Below the pieces are notes generated by a model, which was not told where the DNA came from, did not search any database, and saw only the letters and a list, made by a program, of their open reading frames with translations. This document shows, piece after piece, positions 19,780-26,616 of a stretch of 26,616 nucleotides of DNA (its first letter is position 1; each line of letters opens with the position of its first letter). The position numbers were made by a program, and so were the translations under genes. The stretch is from Candidatus Peribacteraceae bacterium (GTDB taxonomy: Bacteria; Patescibacteriota; Gracilibacteria; Peribacterales; Peribacteraceae), in assembly GCA_013140485.1 (NCBI GenBank), contig JABFSS010000045.1, forward strand, positions 1 through 26,616, read 5' to 3'.

Positions 19780-20475
19780 TCAATTCCATTCCAAGCGCGG
19801 TGCGCCGGAGGTGAGGATCACGGACTGCTCGGGAGCCTGCCAATGCTGGGCGCACTGCCCGGCGAGCATGGTGATGAGTGCTTGGACGTCATCGCCAGCT
19901 TTTTGATGGTGCGCCTCGGCGACGATGAGCGCGGTCTCGGTCTGCGCCGTCACGACGGACTTCTTGCTCTGGCGGAAACACCAGCGGCGCGAATGCGCAT
20001 GACGCTCTTCGTCGGCGAAAATCACTTCTCCAGCTTCGGGAATCTCCATCTCGCCGCTGAACGACAGATGCTGCTCGTCCCCTTTCGCATGCCGCACTTC
20101 GATACCTCCGGTGATCTGGGCAGCGTCGTAGACGGCGATAGGGATCGCGAACGCCATCGAGAGCGCATTACAGAGATCGACCAATGGATGAAACCGCGGG
20201 AGGCTCCGGTCTTTGCGGTACCGGCGAAGGAGGGATTCGGCGGCACAGCGGTACTGCGTCGGCTTGAGACCCATTTTCGAATAGACCCTGCGCCACGCGT
20301 CGATCTCCGGCATCTGTCCTTCGTCCGCAGTGCCCAGCCGCTCCAGCACGCGCAGATTCAGCGCGCCGATATCCGCGCCCGTGTCGGCTTCCGGATGAAT
20401 GCCGCGGACGACCAGCGTCCCCGCGACAAGTTCGGGATACTCTTCCCAGATTTTCGGTGAATGAAGAAAATACAT
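19780..20475 (-). CDS. B3/B4 tRNA-binding-domain protein (PheT editing-domain-like)
   Basis: A 231-residue free-standing B3/4 domain, the fold used for editing in the PheRS beta subunit. Matching features are the central SKMGLKPTQYRCAAESLLRR (family K-GL-P---R-S-EALLRR), PLVDLCNALSMAFAIPIAVYDAAQITGGIEVRHA (family P-VD--N-VS-----P-G-YDLD-I-G-I-LR-A) and VIFADEERHAHSRRWCFRQSKKSVVT. Such proteins may clear mischarged tRNA or bind amino-acid-related ligands; the role is not established. Start ATG 20475 follows TATGCT by 8 nt. It ends 14 nt before trpR and may be partly co-transcribed with it. Confidence 0.8.
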   Translation of the reverse strand: MYFLHSPKIWEEYPELVAGTLVVRGIHPEADTGADIGALNLRVLERLGTADEGQMPEIDAWRRVYSKMGLKPTQYRCAAESLLRRYRKDRSLPRFHPLVDLCNALSMAFAIPIAVYDAAQITGGIEVRHAKGDEQHLSFSGEMEIPEAGEVIFADEERHAHSRRWCFRQSKKSVVTAQTETALIVAEAHHQKAGDDVQALITMLAGQCAQHWQAPEQSVILTSGAPRLEWN

Positions 20476-20483
20476 AGGGGAGA

Positions 20484-20489
20484 AGCATA
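20484..20489 (-). promoter_or_regulatory. -10 box TATGCT of the B3/B4 gene
   Basis: On the minus strand it lies 8 nt before the ATG. It has the same hexamer as the trpR -10 box and faces away from the trp operon promoter. Confidence 0.45.
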
Positions 20490-20583
20490 CCGCTGCCTCA
20501 GCTTCAATCCAGCCAATTTTTGATGATCCTCGGCATCGTTGGCTTCTTTGGCATCCTTTCATGAGTACTGGAGAAAATTCCAC

Positions 20584-20611
20584 TTGCTTTCCCGCGAAGA
20601 TGCGATACTCT
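20584..20611 (+). promoter_or_regulatory. Probable trp operon promoter
   Basis: TTGCTT (20584-20589), a 16-nt spacer and TACTCT (20606-20611). Alternative -10 hexamers overlap (GATACT 20604-20609). Transcription would start about 13 nt before the leader peptide ATG. Confidence 0.45.
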
Positions 20612-20631
20612 TGTACCGTTACATCAGTACA
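20612..20631. promoter_or_regulatory. Candidate TrpR operator
   Basis: TGTAC (20612-20616) and GTACA (20627-20631) form a dyad with a 10-nt centre, across the predicted start site. The E. coli operator is also a GTAC-containing dyad of about 20 bp. A second inverted pair, CATGAGTACTG (20560-20570) and CAGTACATG (20625-20633), is present further out. Assignment to TrpR is inference. Confidence 0.4.
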
Positions 20632-20687
20632 TGACGTTCTCAACTCTCTCCTGGTGGCAGGCCCTCAATCATTCCGCTCGCCGGTAG
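20631..20687 (+). CDS. trpL: trp operon leader peptide, 18 residues
   Basis: The short ORF encodes MTFSTLSWWQALNHSARR with tandem Trp codons at positions 8 and 9 (20652-20657). It acts as a sensor: if charged tRNA-Trp is scarce, the ribosome stalls on these codons and covers segment 1 (20657-20661), freeing segment 2 to form the antiterminator. If translation finishes, the ribosome at the stop codon (20685-20687) covers segment 2 and the terminator forms. Two adjacent Trp codons in an 18-codon ORF directly before trpE and an intrinsic terminator are very unlikely by chance. No Shine-Dalgarno box is visible. Confidence 0.9.
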   Translation: MTFSTLSWWQALNHSARR

Positions 20688-20742
20688 GGTCCTGCTGAAC
20701 GACATGCAATCCAGCCCCTCCGCAGCGGAGGGCATTTTTTTT
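20657..20742 (+). promoter_or_regulatory. Transcription attenuator of the trp operon (segments 1-4)
   Basis: Segment 1, GCAGG (20657-20661), pairs with CCTGC (20691-20695) in segment 2. Segment 2, AGGG (20686-20689) plus GCTG (20694-20697), can instead pair with CAGC and CCCT (20712-20719) in segment 3, which contains most of the terminator's left arm. Segment 3 with segment 4 forms the terminator. The structures exclude each other as ribosome-mediated attenuation requires. Confidence 0.8.
20716..20742 (+). terminator. Attenuator terminator before trpE
   Basis: A 7-bp perfect stem CCCTCCG/CGGAGGG (20716-20722 with 20726-20732), a 3-nt loop, then CA and eight T's. Confidence 0.9.
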
Positions 20743-20764
20743 GAATCTCTGCCTTCTTCCTCCC

Positions 20765-22195
20765 ATGAATTTCCCCCTCACCTCCCTTATCCTCCGACCC
20801 GAGCACTGCGATCCCCTCTTCCTCTTACGGGAGCTGGGACGCGGCCGCGAGTATTGCGCGCTGCTCGAATCCGTCGACCGCCAGGGCACGAATGACTATT
20901 CGTTCGTTGCGCTCGGCGCGCGGGACGTGATCACTGTTCAGAACGGCCGTGTTTCCGGATCGCGCTACGTTCCGGATGGCGCCGTATCTGATCCCCTTTC
21001 GGTCTTCAAAACGATTGTCGGTACGGGAGAGGAGGGTGGCCGTCTGAAGATGGGCTACATCGGATTTTTGAGTTACGAATCCGCCCGCTGTTTCGAGCAG
21101 ATCGATCTCGAACCGGATCCGAGCATTCCCGACGCCATGTTCGTGCTGCCGGAAGTCCTCCTGCGCATCGACCATGAACAGCATGAGGTGACGGTGACGA
21201 TGCATGCCGATTCGGATGAAGACGTGGACCATATTCGCAATGCGGTTCTGTCGTCACCATTTTTCGATGACCGTAAAGGACGAAGCATGTCAGCTCAGAC
21301 AGAGCCTGTCCCGAGCCGGGCCGAGGGGACGTCTGAGCTGATAATTGAGGAAATCTCACCGCTTCGCCAAACCCCCCGCAATGAATTCATCGCATCTGCT
21401 CAAAAGATTCAGGAAAGCATCCGCTCAGGCGAAGCCTTCCAAGTCGTGCTGAGTCAGGAACTCGTGATGGAGAACGACGTACCGCCCGAGCGCGTCTACG
21501 CCGAACTGCGGCGGATCAACCCCTCGCCGTACATGTACTGCTTCAAGACACCGGAGCGGACCATCGTCGGCGCGTCGCCGGAGACGCTCATTCGCGTCGA
21601 TTGCCGCAATATTTTCTACCGCCCCATCGCGGGCACCAGGAAGCGGACGGGCGACGTAGAGACCGATACACAGATGCAGCAGGAACTGCTGCATGATGAA
21701 AAGGAGCGGTGCGAACACCAGATGCTCGTCGATCTCGGCAGGAATGATGTCGGGCGCGTGGCGGAGATCGGCACGGTGAAGGTCCGAAATCCCTTCCATA
21801 TTGAGCAATACGCCCATGTCTACCACATCGTCTCCGATATCGTCGCCCGCCTGCGCACGGGTCTCACGCCGATGGACGCTCTGAGGGCAGTCTTCCCGGC
21901 CGGGACGCTCACGGGCGCGCCGAAAGTCCGCGCAATGGAGATCATCCGCGATACGGAGAAATCGCCGAGAGGAATCTACGGCGGAGCGTTCGGCTACATC
22001 GACCTGCGCGGCAACCTCGACTTCGCCATCACCATCCGCACGATGCTCTTCCAAGACGACAAGATCACTCTTCGCGTCGGCGCCGGCATCGTCGACGGTA
22101 GCATCCCCGAACGCGAAGACGACGAATGTCTCCACAAAGCGCGCAGCTGCCTGGCAGCCGTCACGCTCGCAACCGCTTCCCTCGTCGCATCATGA
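20765..22195 (+). CDS. trpE: Anthranilate synthase component I
   Basis: A 476-residue enzyme making anthranilate from chorismate with ammonia supplied by the TrpG domain. The N-terminal feedback site is visible as LLES (residues 39-42) and NPSPYMYCF. Catalytic-domain motifs are PIAGTRKRTGD, LLHDEKERCEHQMLVDLGRNDVGRV, FPAGTLTGAPKVRAMEII, GGAFGYID and VGAGIVDGS. It is therefore probably inhibited by tryptophan. Start ATG 20765 is preferred over a TTG at 20741 inside the terminator T-run. The linker between the domains (about residues 176-193) is encoded by a palindromic repeat. The stop overlaps the trpGD start by 4 bp (ATGA). Confidence 0.95.
   Translation: MNFPLTSLILRPEHCDPLFLLRELGRGREYCALLESVDRQGTNDYSFVALGARDVITVQNGRVSGSRYVPDGAVSDPLSVFKTIVGTGEEGGRLKMGYIGFLSYESARCFEQIDLEPDPSIPDAMFVLPEVLLRIDHEQHEVTVTMHADSDEDVDHIRNAVLSSPFFDDRKGRSMSAQTEPVPSRAEGTSELIIEEISPLRQTPRNEFIASAQKIQESIRSGEAFQVVLSQELVMENDVPPERVYAELRRINPSPYMYCFKTPERTIVGASPETLIRVDCRNIFYRPIAGTRKRTGDVETDTQMQQELLHDEKERCEHQMLVDLGRNDVGRVAEIGTVKVRNPFHIEQYAHVYHIVSDIVARLRTGLTPMDALRAVFPAGTLTGAPKVRAMEIIRDTEKSPRGIYGGAFGYIDLRGNLDFAITIRTMLFQDDKITLRVGAGIVDGSIPEREDDECLHKARSCLAAVTLATASLVAS
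21290..21341. repeat. Palindromic repeat inside the trpE coding sequence
   Basis: TCAGCTCAGAC (21290-21300) and GTCTGAGCTGA (21331-21341) are perfect complements. Inside them GTCCC (21308-21312) pairs with GGGAC (21326-21330). The core shows the TCCCGAG...CGAGGGGA ends of the dispersed repeat family. It encodes a polar linker, in frame. Confidence 0.7.
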
Positions 22196-23730
22196 AGACG
22201 CTCATTCTCGACAACTACGACTCGTTCACGTTCAACCTGTACCAAAGTATCGGGGAGCTCGGCGGGAACCCCGTCGTGCATCGGAACGATGCGATCACCA
22301 TCGACGACGTGAAGAATCTCGACGTGAGTCACATCGTCATCGGTCCCGGTCCGGGGAATCCCGATACACCCCGCGACATCGGCATCTCGGAAGAACTGAT
22401 CGACTACGCGGCGCGGGAAAATATTCCCCTGCTCGGCGTCTGTCTGGGACACCAAGTGCTCTGCGCGCATTTCGGCGCGACGGTCGGACGCGCACCGGCT
22501 CTGTATCACGGCAAAGCGTCGCAGATCGATTGTGATAATTCCGCGCTGTTTGCCGGGCTCCCCGCGAGCATCGAAGCCATGCGCTATCACTCATTGCATG
22601 CGGAAGAATCGACATTGCCCGATGCCTTAAAAGTGACATCCAGAAGCGCCGAAGGAGTCGTCATGGCCGTCGAGCATGCGAGCCTGCCGTTCTTCGGCGT
22701 GCAGTTCCACCCCGAATCGATCGGCACGCCGCGCGGGATGGATATACTCAGAAATTTTCTGAACAACCGCCGAAGCCATATTTCCCAACTCATGACAGAG
22801 AACATTGATGAAAACGAACGAGAAAAACTTTTTCAGGAAATCATTTCCTCTCCGATCACTCCTACACTTCTCGCAGAAGCGGTACGAGTGCTGAGAGAGA
22901 AGATGATCACAGTCGATCTTGGATATGATGCGATCGATACCTGCGGAACGGGCGGCAGCGGAAAGAAAACGATCAACACCTCCACGCTCTCGGCATTCAT
23001 CGTCGCGGCATGCGGAGGCAAAGTCGCCAAACACGGCAACCGCTCGGCAAGCGGCAACTGCGGCAGCTTCGATCTGCTCGAAACCCTCGGCGTGAACATC
23101 GCGCTCACGCCGGAGCAAGAACAGAAGATCTTCGATGAACTCGGCATCGTCTTCCTGTTCGCCCCGCTCCATCATCCGGCACTCAAGCACGTCGCGCCGC
23201 TGAGGAAACGTCATGGAAAGAAAACGCTCTTCAATCTGGTCGGCCCGCTCTGCAATCCTGCGCGCGTCACCAAGCAAATCATCGGGACGGGGAATGCTGC
23301 AGATGCCGACTTGATGGCTGGAGCGTTGCATGCACTCGGATCATTTGGCTCAATGATCGTCACCGGACAGGATGGCTTGGACGAAGTGACGATGACCGCA
23401 GCGACGACCATCAGAACCGTGACTCCGGACGGCGTTCTCACAAGCACATTCACTCCAAGTGACCTGAGACTGCCTTTCTCGAACTCTGAAGGTCTGGAAG
23501 GTGGAACTCCGCAGCAGAATGCCGAAATATTCCTATCGCTGGCTCAGGGAAAGGGACACGAATCTCACCGAAATCTCGTTCTTGTAAATGCCGCTCATAC
23601 AATTCTGATGGCCGGAATTTCACAGTCGATTGATGAAGCCTTCGCACTCGCTAAAGACGCTCTCTTCTCCGGCCGTGTCCATGATCTGATCATCAATTAC
23701 CGTGATCTGACTCACCGCATCTCCTCATGA
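22192..23730 (+). CDS. trpGD: Fused anthranilate synthase glutamine amidotransferase / anthranilate phosphoribosyltransferase
   Basis: A 512-residue bifunctional protein. The TrpG domain (about 1-195) releases ammonia from glutamine for TrpE: LILDNYDSFTFNL, GPGPGNP, nucleophile Cys84 in GVCLGHQ, His173 and Glu175 in QFHPES. The TrpD domain (about 205-510) couples anthranilate to PRPP: IDTCGTGGSGKKTINTST, AKHGNRSASGNCGSFDLLETLG, FLFAPLHHPALKHVAPLRK, LFNLVGPLCNPA. The GD fusion is known from enteric bacteria. Start ATG 22192 overlaps the trpE stop (ATGA); a longer reading into trpE is rejected. The stop overlaps trpCF in the same way. Confidence 0.95.
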   Translation: MKTLILDNYDSFTFNLYQSIGELGGNPVVHRNDAITIDDVKNLDVSHIVIGPGPGNPDTPRDIGISEELIDYAARENIPLLGVCLGHQVLCAHFGATVGRAPALYHGKASQIDCDNSALFAGLPASIEAMRYHSLHAEESTLPDALKVTSRSAEGVVMAVEHASLPFFGVQFHPESIGTPRGMDILRNFLNNRRSHISQLMTENIDENEREKLFQEIISSPITPTLLAEAVRVLREKMITVDLGYDAIDTCGTGGSGKKTINTSTLSAFIVAACGGKVAKHGNRSASGNCGSFDLLETLGVNIALTPEQEQKIFDELGIVFLFAPLHHPALKHVAPLRKRHGKKTLFNLVGPLCNPARVTKQIIGTGNAADADLMAGALHALGSFGSMIVTGQDGLDEVTMTAATTIRTVTPDGVLTSTFTPSDLRLPFSNSEGLEGGTPQQNAEIFLSLAQGKGHESHRNLVLVNAAHTILMAGISQSIDEAFALAKDALFSGRVHDLIINYRDLTHRISS

Positions 23731-25106
23731 GCCTTCTCCGTTCCATTATTGATAGCAAAAAGCGGGAAATCGCCTCGCTCCCCGCAGTCACGCCTGTGAG
23801 GAGAACGCGCGCCTCATTCATCGATGCCATCCTGAAGAACAGACCGGGACTCATCGCCGAAGTAAAACCGCAGTCGCCGTCGGAGGGGAATTTGATCGCG
23901 CGCGACGATATTCCTGCGCTCGTGGAACTGTATGACCGGCGTGCTCAAGCGATCTCCGTACTCTGCGATCAGGAATATTTCGGTGGCGGCTTCGATCTGC
24001 TCTCAGAGGTAAGCAAGCAGACGGATCTTCCCATGCTTGCGAAGGAATTCATTCTCGATGCTCGCCAGATCGATCATGCCGCCGTCAACGGCGCGAGTGC
24101 CGTGCTCTTGATCGCGGCAATTCTGGAAACGCATGACCTCACCCGTCTGACATCTCATGCGATTGCTCTTGGGCTGGATGTGCTGATGGAAATTCATACA
24201 CAGGAGGATGCGGAGAAAACAATCACGGCATTCCGTTCATTCCCGGAAACATCACGTCGTCAGATTCTCATGGGAATCAATAACCGTGATCTGGAAACAC
24301 TCAACATTGATCTCGACGCGACTACGAAGCTCGCTCCGTTGCTCAGGAGAGCATTGCCGGAGCTGCGGGGAATCATCACGGAGAGCGGAATCAGCAATCG
24401 TGGGGATATCGAACGGCTGAAACCTGTCGTCGATGGATTTTTGATCGGAACATCCATCATCAAAGCTAAAAATCGAGGAGAATTCATTACGAATCTGATG
24501 ATGAGCGACGGTCCCCTCCTCAAATTCTGCGGCATGACTCGAATAGAGGATATTGCTCTTGCAGAAGGGCTGAATGTAAATTTCATCGGATTCATTTTTG
24601 CTGCTCATTCTTCGCGAAAAATCACGCTCGCCGCGGCAAAACTCCTGCGCACAGCGGTCACGCATGCCAAGGTCGTTGGAGTATTCGAGAAGAACTCGCA
24701 GAAGGAAATTCTCCAGTACATTGATGAGCTTCAACTCGATATGGTCCAGATCTACGGCGATGTCCCGGGCGGAATCTCCATCCCCGTGATCCATGCCTTC
24801 CGAGGAATTCCGGCAATGAGCGAGCTCGAGTCGTGCGACTATGTCTTGATCGATAAAGCCGAAGGCGAGAATGCTGCGGATTTTGACGCGATCGCCGCGT
24901 TGCCCACGGGCATCCGCTCACGGCTCTTCCTCGCAGGAGGAATCACGCCCCAGAACGTCAGAGCACTGAGTGATCGTATCCAACCTTTTGCTATTGATTG
25001 CGCTCGCGGCATCGAATCGCAACCCGGCATCAAAGATCCCGAAAAGATGAATGCCTTTATTTCCGTTCTCACCGCAGGTCGAAGACCTGCGCTGGTTTCT
25101 CTATGA
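23727..25106 (+). CDS. trpCF: Fused indole-3-glycerol phosphate synthase / phosphoribosylanthranilate isomerase
   Basis: A 459-residue bifunctional two-barrel enzyme. The TrpC half (about 1-256) shows IAEVKPQSPSEG with the catalytic Lys, PMLAKEFILD, LMEIHTQEDAE, MGINNRDL, ITESGISNRGDIERL and IGTSIIKA. The TrpF half (about 263-459) shows KFCGMTRIED with the catalytic Cys268, FIGFIFAAHSSRKI, VGVFEKN, VQIYGD, LAGGITPQNV and the catalytic Asp in AIDCARGIES. TrpF catalyses the step before TrpC. Both junctions, with trpGD and trpB, are 4-bp ATGA overlaps, so translation is coupled. Confidence 0.95.
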   Translation: MSLLRSIIDSKKREIASLPAVTPVRRTRASFIDAILKNRPGLIAEVKPQSPSEGNLIARDDIPALVELYDRRAQAISVLCDQEYFGGGFDLLSEVSKQTDLPMLAKEFILDARQIDHAAVNGASAVLLIAAILETHDLTRLTSHAIALGLDVLMEIHTQEDAEKTITAFRSFPETSRRQILMGINNRDLETLNIDLDATTKLAPLLRRALPELRGIITESGISNRGDIERLKPVVDGFLIGTSIIKAKNRGEFITNLMMSDGPLLKFCGMTRIEDIALAEGLNVNFIGFIFAAHSSRKITLAAAKLLRTAVTHAKVVGVFEKNSQKEILQYIDELQLDMVQIYGDVPGGISIPVIHAFRGIPAMSELESCDYVLIDKAEGENAADFDAIAALPTGIRSRLFLAGGITPQNVRALSDRIQPFAIDCARGIESQPGIKDPEKMNAFISVLTAGRRPALVSL

Positions 25107-26272
25107 AAACTCTCGGAAAATTCGGCCCATACGGAGGTCTCTATGTCTCCGAACTTCTCATTCCGGTTCTGACCGAAGTGGAAGCGGCGTTCGTGAAGTT
25201 CAAAGATGATGCTGCATTCCAGACCGAACTGAGCACTCTCTTGAAAGAATTCGCCGGCCGGCCGACGCCGATTACGGAGATGAAGCACTTGAGCAAAGAA
25301 TTCGGCTGCACGATCGTGCTCAAGCGCGAGGATCTTCTCCACGGCGGAGCCCACAAGACGAACAATGTCCTGGGTCAGGCGTTGCTCGCCAAGCGCATGG
25401 GCAAGAAACACCTGATTGCCGAGACGGGGGCGGGCCAGCACGGCGTCGCCACGGCGATGGCCGGAGCGTTGATGGAATTGCCCGTGAAGATCTTCATGGG
25501 CGCAAAAGATATCGAACGGCAGCACAGCAATGTGCAGCGGATGAAGCTGTTCGGCGCTGAAGTAATAGCGGTGGAAAGTGGCTCCCGGAGCCTCAAAGAC
25601 GCGATTAACGATGCGATGCGCTACTGGACTGCGCATAGCCGAGATACCTACTACGTTTTCGGCACCGTCGCCGGTCCGCATCCCTTCCCGTCGCTCGTCG
25701 CGCACTTTCAACGTGTGATCGGCGACGAGGCACGGGCGCAGTGTCTGGCAAAATACGGAAAACTTCCGCACACCGTGTGCGCCTGCGTCGGCGGAGGGAG
25801 CAACGCCATCGGTATCTTCAAAGCGTTCGTGGATGATCCTGCCGTGCGTCTGATCGGGGTGGAACCCGCCGGCGAAGGACTCGAGACGGGCAAGCATGGC
25901 GCCGCACTCGGGATGGGCCGACCGGGCTCGCTCCACGGTTCGTACAGTTACTGCCTGCAAGACAGCGACGGGCAGATTCTGGAAGCACACAGCATCTCCG
26001 CCGGGCTCGATTATCCAGGCGTGGGACCGGAGCACAGTTACTTGAAGGACATCAAGCGTGCGGAATATGTGTCCGCAACTGACCGCGAAGCCGTCGATGC
26101 TTTTCTTCTACTGACGAAGAGAGAAGGAATTATCCCTGCGCTCGAGTCGGCACACGCGATTGCAGCGGCCCAGAAGATCGCGTCGTCGCTCAAGACAAAT
26201 GACATTCTGCTGATCAATCTCTCCGGCCGCGGTGACAAAGATATCGATCATGTTCTCCGTTACCTCTCATGA
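25103..26272 (+). CDS. trpB: Tryptophan synthase beta subunit
   Basis: A 389-residue PLP enzyme that condenses indole and serine. It begins KTLGKFGPYGGLYVSELL (family GRFGPYGGRFVPETL). The PLP lysine lies in GGAHKTNN, followed by ETGAGQHGVATAMAGA, the phosphate-binding VGGGSNAIG, and GLDYPGVGPEHSYL. The ligand and tunnel motifs are those of the standard TrpB1 group that works with TrpA. Start ATG 25103 overlaps the trpCF stop. The stop overlaps trpA (ATGA). Confidence 0.96.
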   Translation: MKTLGKFGPYGGLYVSELLIPVLTEVEAAFVKFKDDAAFQTELSTLLKEFAGRPTPITEMKHLSKEFGCTIVLKREDLLHGGAHKTNNVLGQALLAKRMGKKHLIAETGAGQHGVATAMAGALMELPVKIFMGAKDIERQHSNVQRMKLFGAEVIAVESGSRSLKDAINDAMRYWTAHSRDTYYVFGTVAGPHPFPSLVAHFQRVIGDEARAQCLAKYGKLPHTVCACVGGGSNAIGIFKAFVDDPAVRLIGVEPAGEGLETGKHGAALGMGRPGSLHGSYSYCLQDSDGQILEAHSISAGLDYPGVGPEHSYLKDIKRAEYVSATDREAVDAFLLLTKREGIIPALESAHAIAAAQKIASSLKTNDILLINLSGRGDKDIDHVLRYLS

Positions 26273-26616
26273 AAACGAATCCATATGCATCGGCGCTTGA
26301 GAAAAAGGGTAAACCGCTCTTCGTCCCTTTCGTCGTTCTCGGCGATCCGGACCGAAGACAATCAATTGAGATCGTCCGTACGCTCGTGGAGAGCGGCGCC
26401 GATGCCCTCGAACTTGGCTTCCCCTTCAGCGATCCACCCGCCGACGGCCCGGTGATCCAAGCTGCCGATCTTCGCGCTCTGCAGAGCGGAATTCGCATTG
26501 ATGATTGTTTTGAGATGCTCAGAGAAATCAGAACTTTCACCAGTATTCCCATCGGCCTCCTGGTCTATTACAACTTGATTCTCCAGAGAGGCATCGAAAA
26601 ATTCTACCAGGATTGC
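26269..26616 (+). CDS. trpA: Tryptophan synthase alpha subunit (cut by window end)
   Basis: The first 116 codons of the enzyme that cleaves indole-3-glycerol phosphate to indole for TrpB. It opens MKTNPYASALEKKGKPLFVP and continues with VLGDPD (family TAGDP), then LELGFPFSDPPADGPVIQ, which carries the catalytic Glu and Asp positions (family LELGIPFSDPLADGPTIQ), and IGLLVYYN. The frame is open to the last base of the window. The start overlaps the trpB stop by 4 bp. Confidence 0.95.
   Translation, partial: MKTNPYASALEKKGKPLFVPFVVLGDPDRRQSIEIVRTLVESGADALELGFPFSDPPADGPVIQAADLRALQSGIRIDDCFEMLREIRTFTSIPIGLLVYYNLILQRGIEKFYQDC

Noticed and set aside
24839..26035. 398-codon minus-strand ORF opposite trpCF/trpB
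   Set aside because: It is antisense to well-conserved trp genes and has no promoter or recognisable motif.

Overview
The window (26.6 kb, roughly 55% GC, densely packed, both strands used) looks like the chromosome of a small-genome bacterium. The mix of single-copy housekeeping genes, many short genes without recognisable relatives, no Shine-Dalgarno boxes and widespread apparently leaderless mRNAs suggests a Candidate Phyla Radiation lineage, possibly Peregrinibacteria/Peribacteria. That placement is inference from style and gene content. No rRNA or marker phylogeny is available here.

Layout. 1-3301: the end of an unknown gene, a 47-residue membrane mini-protein, a poorly coding stretch with palindromes, a type I asparaginase homologue (minus), a roughly 480-nt structured RNA candidate (minus), guanylate kinase, tRNA-Arg(GCG) and tRNA-Ala(GGC). 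3386-7055: class II-like PurE, a small helical protein, a family 4 uracil-DNA glycosylase with two iron-sulfur cysteines replaced, a small membrane protein, PheS, and a second diverged copy of the pheS 3' end 570 bp downstream. 7101-12952: a proline-rich hypothetical, PyrE, a 325-residue unknown, RsmG, RlmE, an FtsE-like ATPase and PurM. 12953-19386: a short RNA or leader peptide with terminator, two overlapping small ORFs, a tandem ACT protein, an MscS-like channel and a 1239-residue secreted subtilase with four HYR/DUF5011-like repeats. 19472-26616: TrpR and a B3/B4-domain protein on the minus strand, facing the trp operon trpE-trpGD-trpCF-trpB-trpA on the plus strand (trpA is cut by the window end).

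The most striking system is tryptophan control. The trp operon begins with an 18-codon leader peptide carrying tandem Trp codons, followed by mutually exclusive hairpins and a terminator with eight T's: a complete ribosome-mediated attenuator. A TrpR-family repressor that retains the corepressor-contacting Thr and Arg residues is encoded next to it, and a GTAC-type palindrome sits at the promoter. All four trp junctions are 4-bp ATGA overlaps. This is the dual repression-plus-attenuation scheme best known from enteric bacteria.

Other recurring signals are these. (1) A -10 box lies 5-10 nt, very often exactly 6 nt, upstream of the start codon of many genes, implying leaderless transcripts. (2) Four intergenic gaps each hold a long imperfect inverted repeat built from a short word unique to that gap, with the left arm at or just after the upstream stop codon. 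(3) A dispersed family of palindromes with conserved ends and variable cores has one copy inside trpE.
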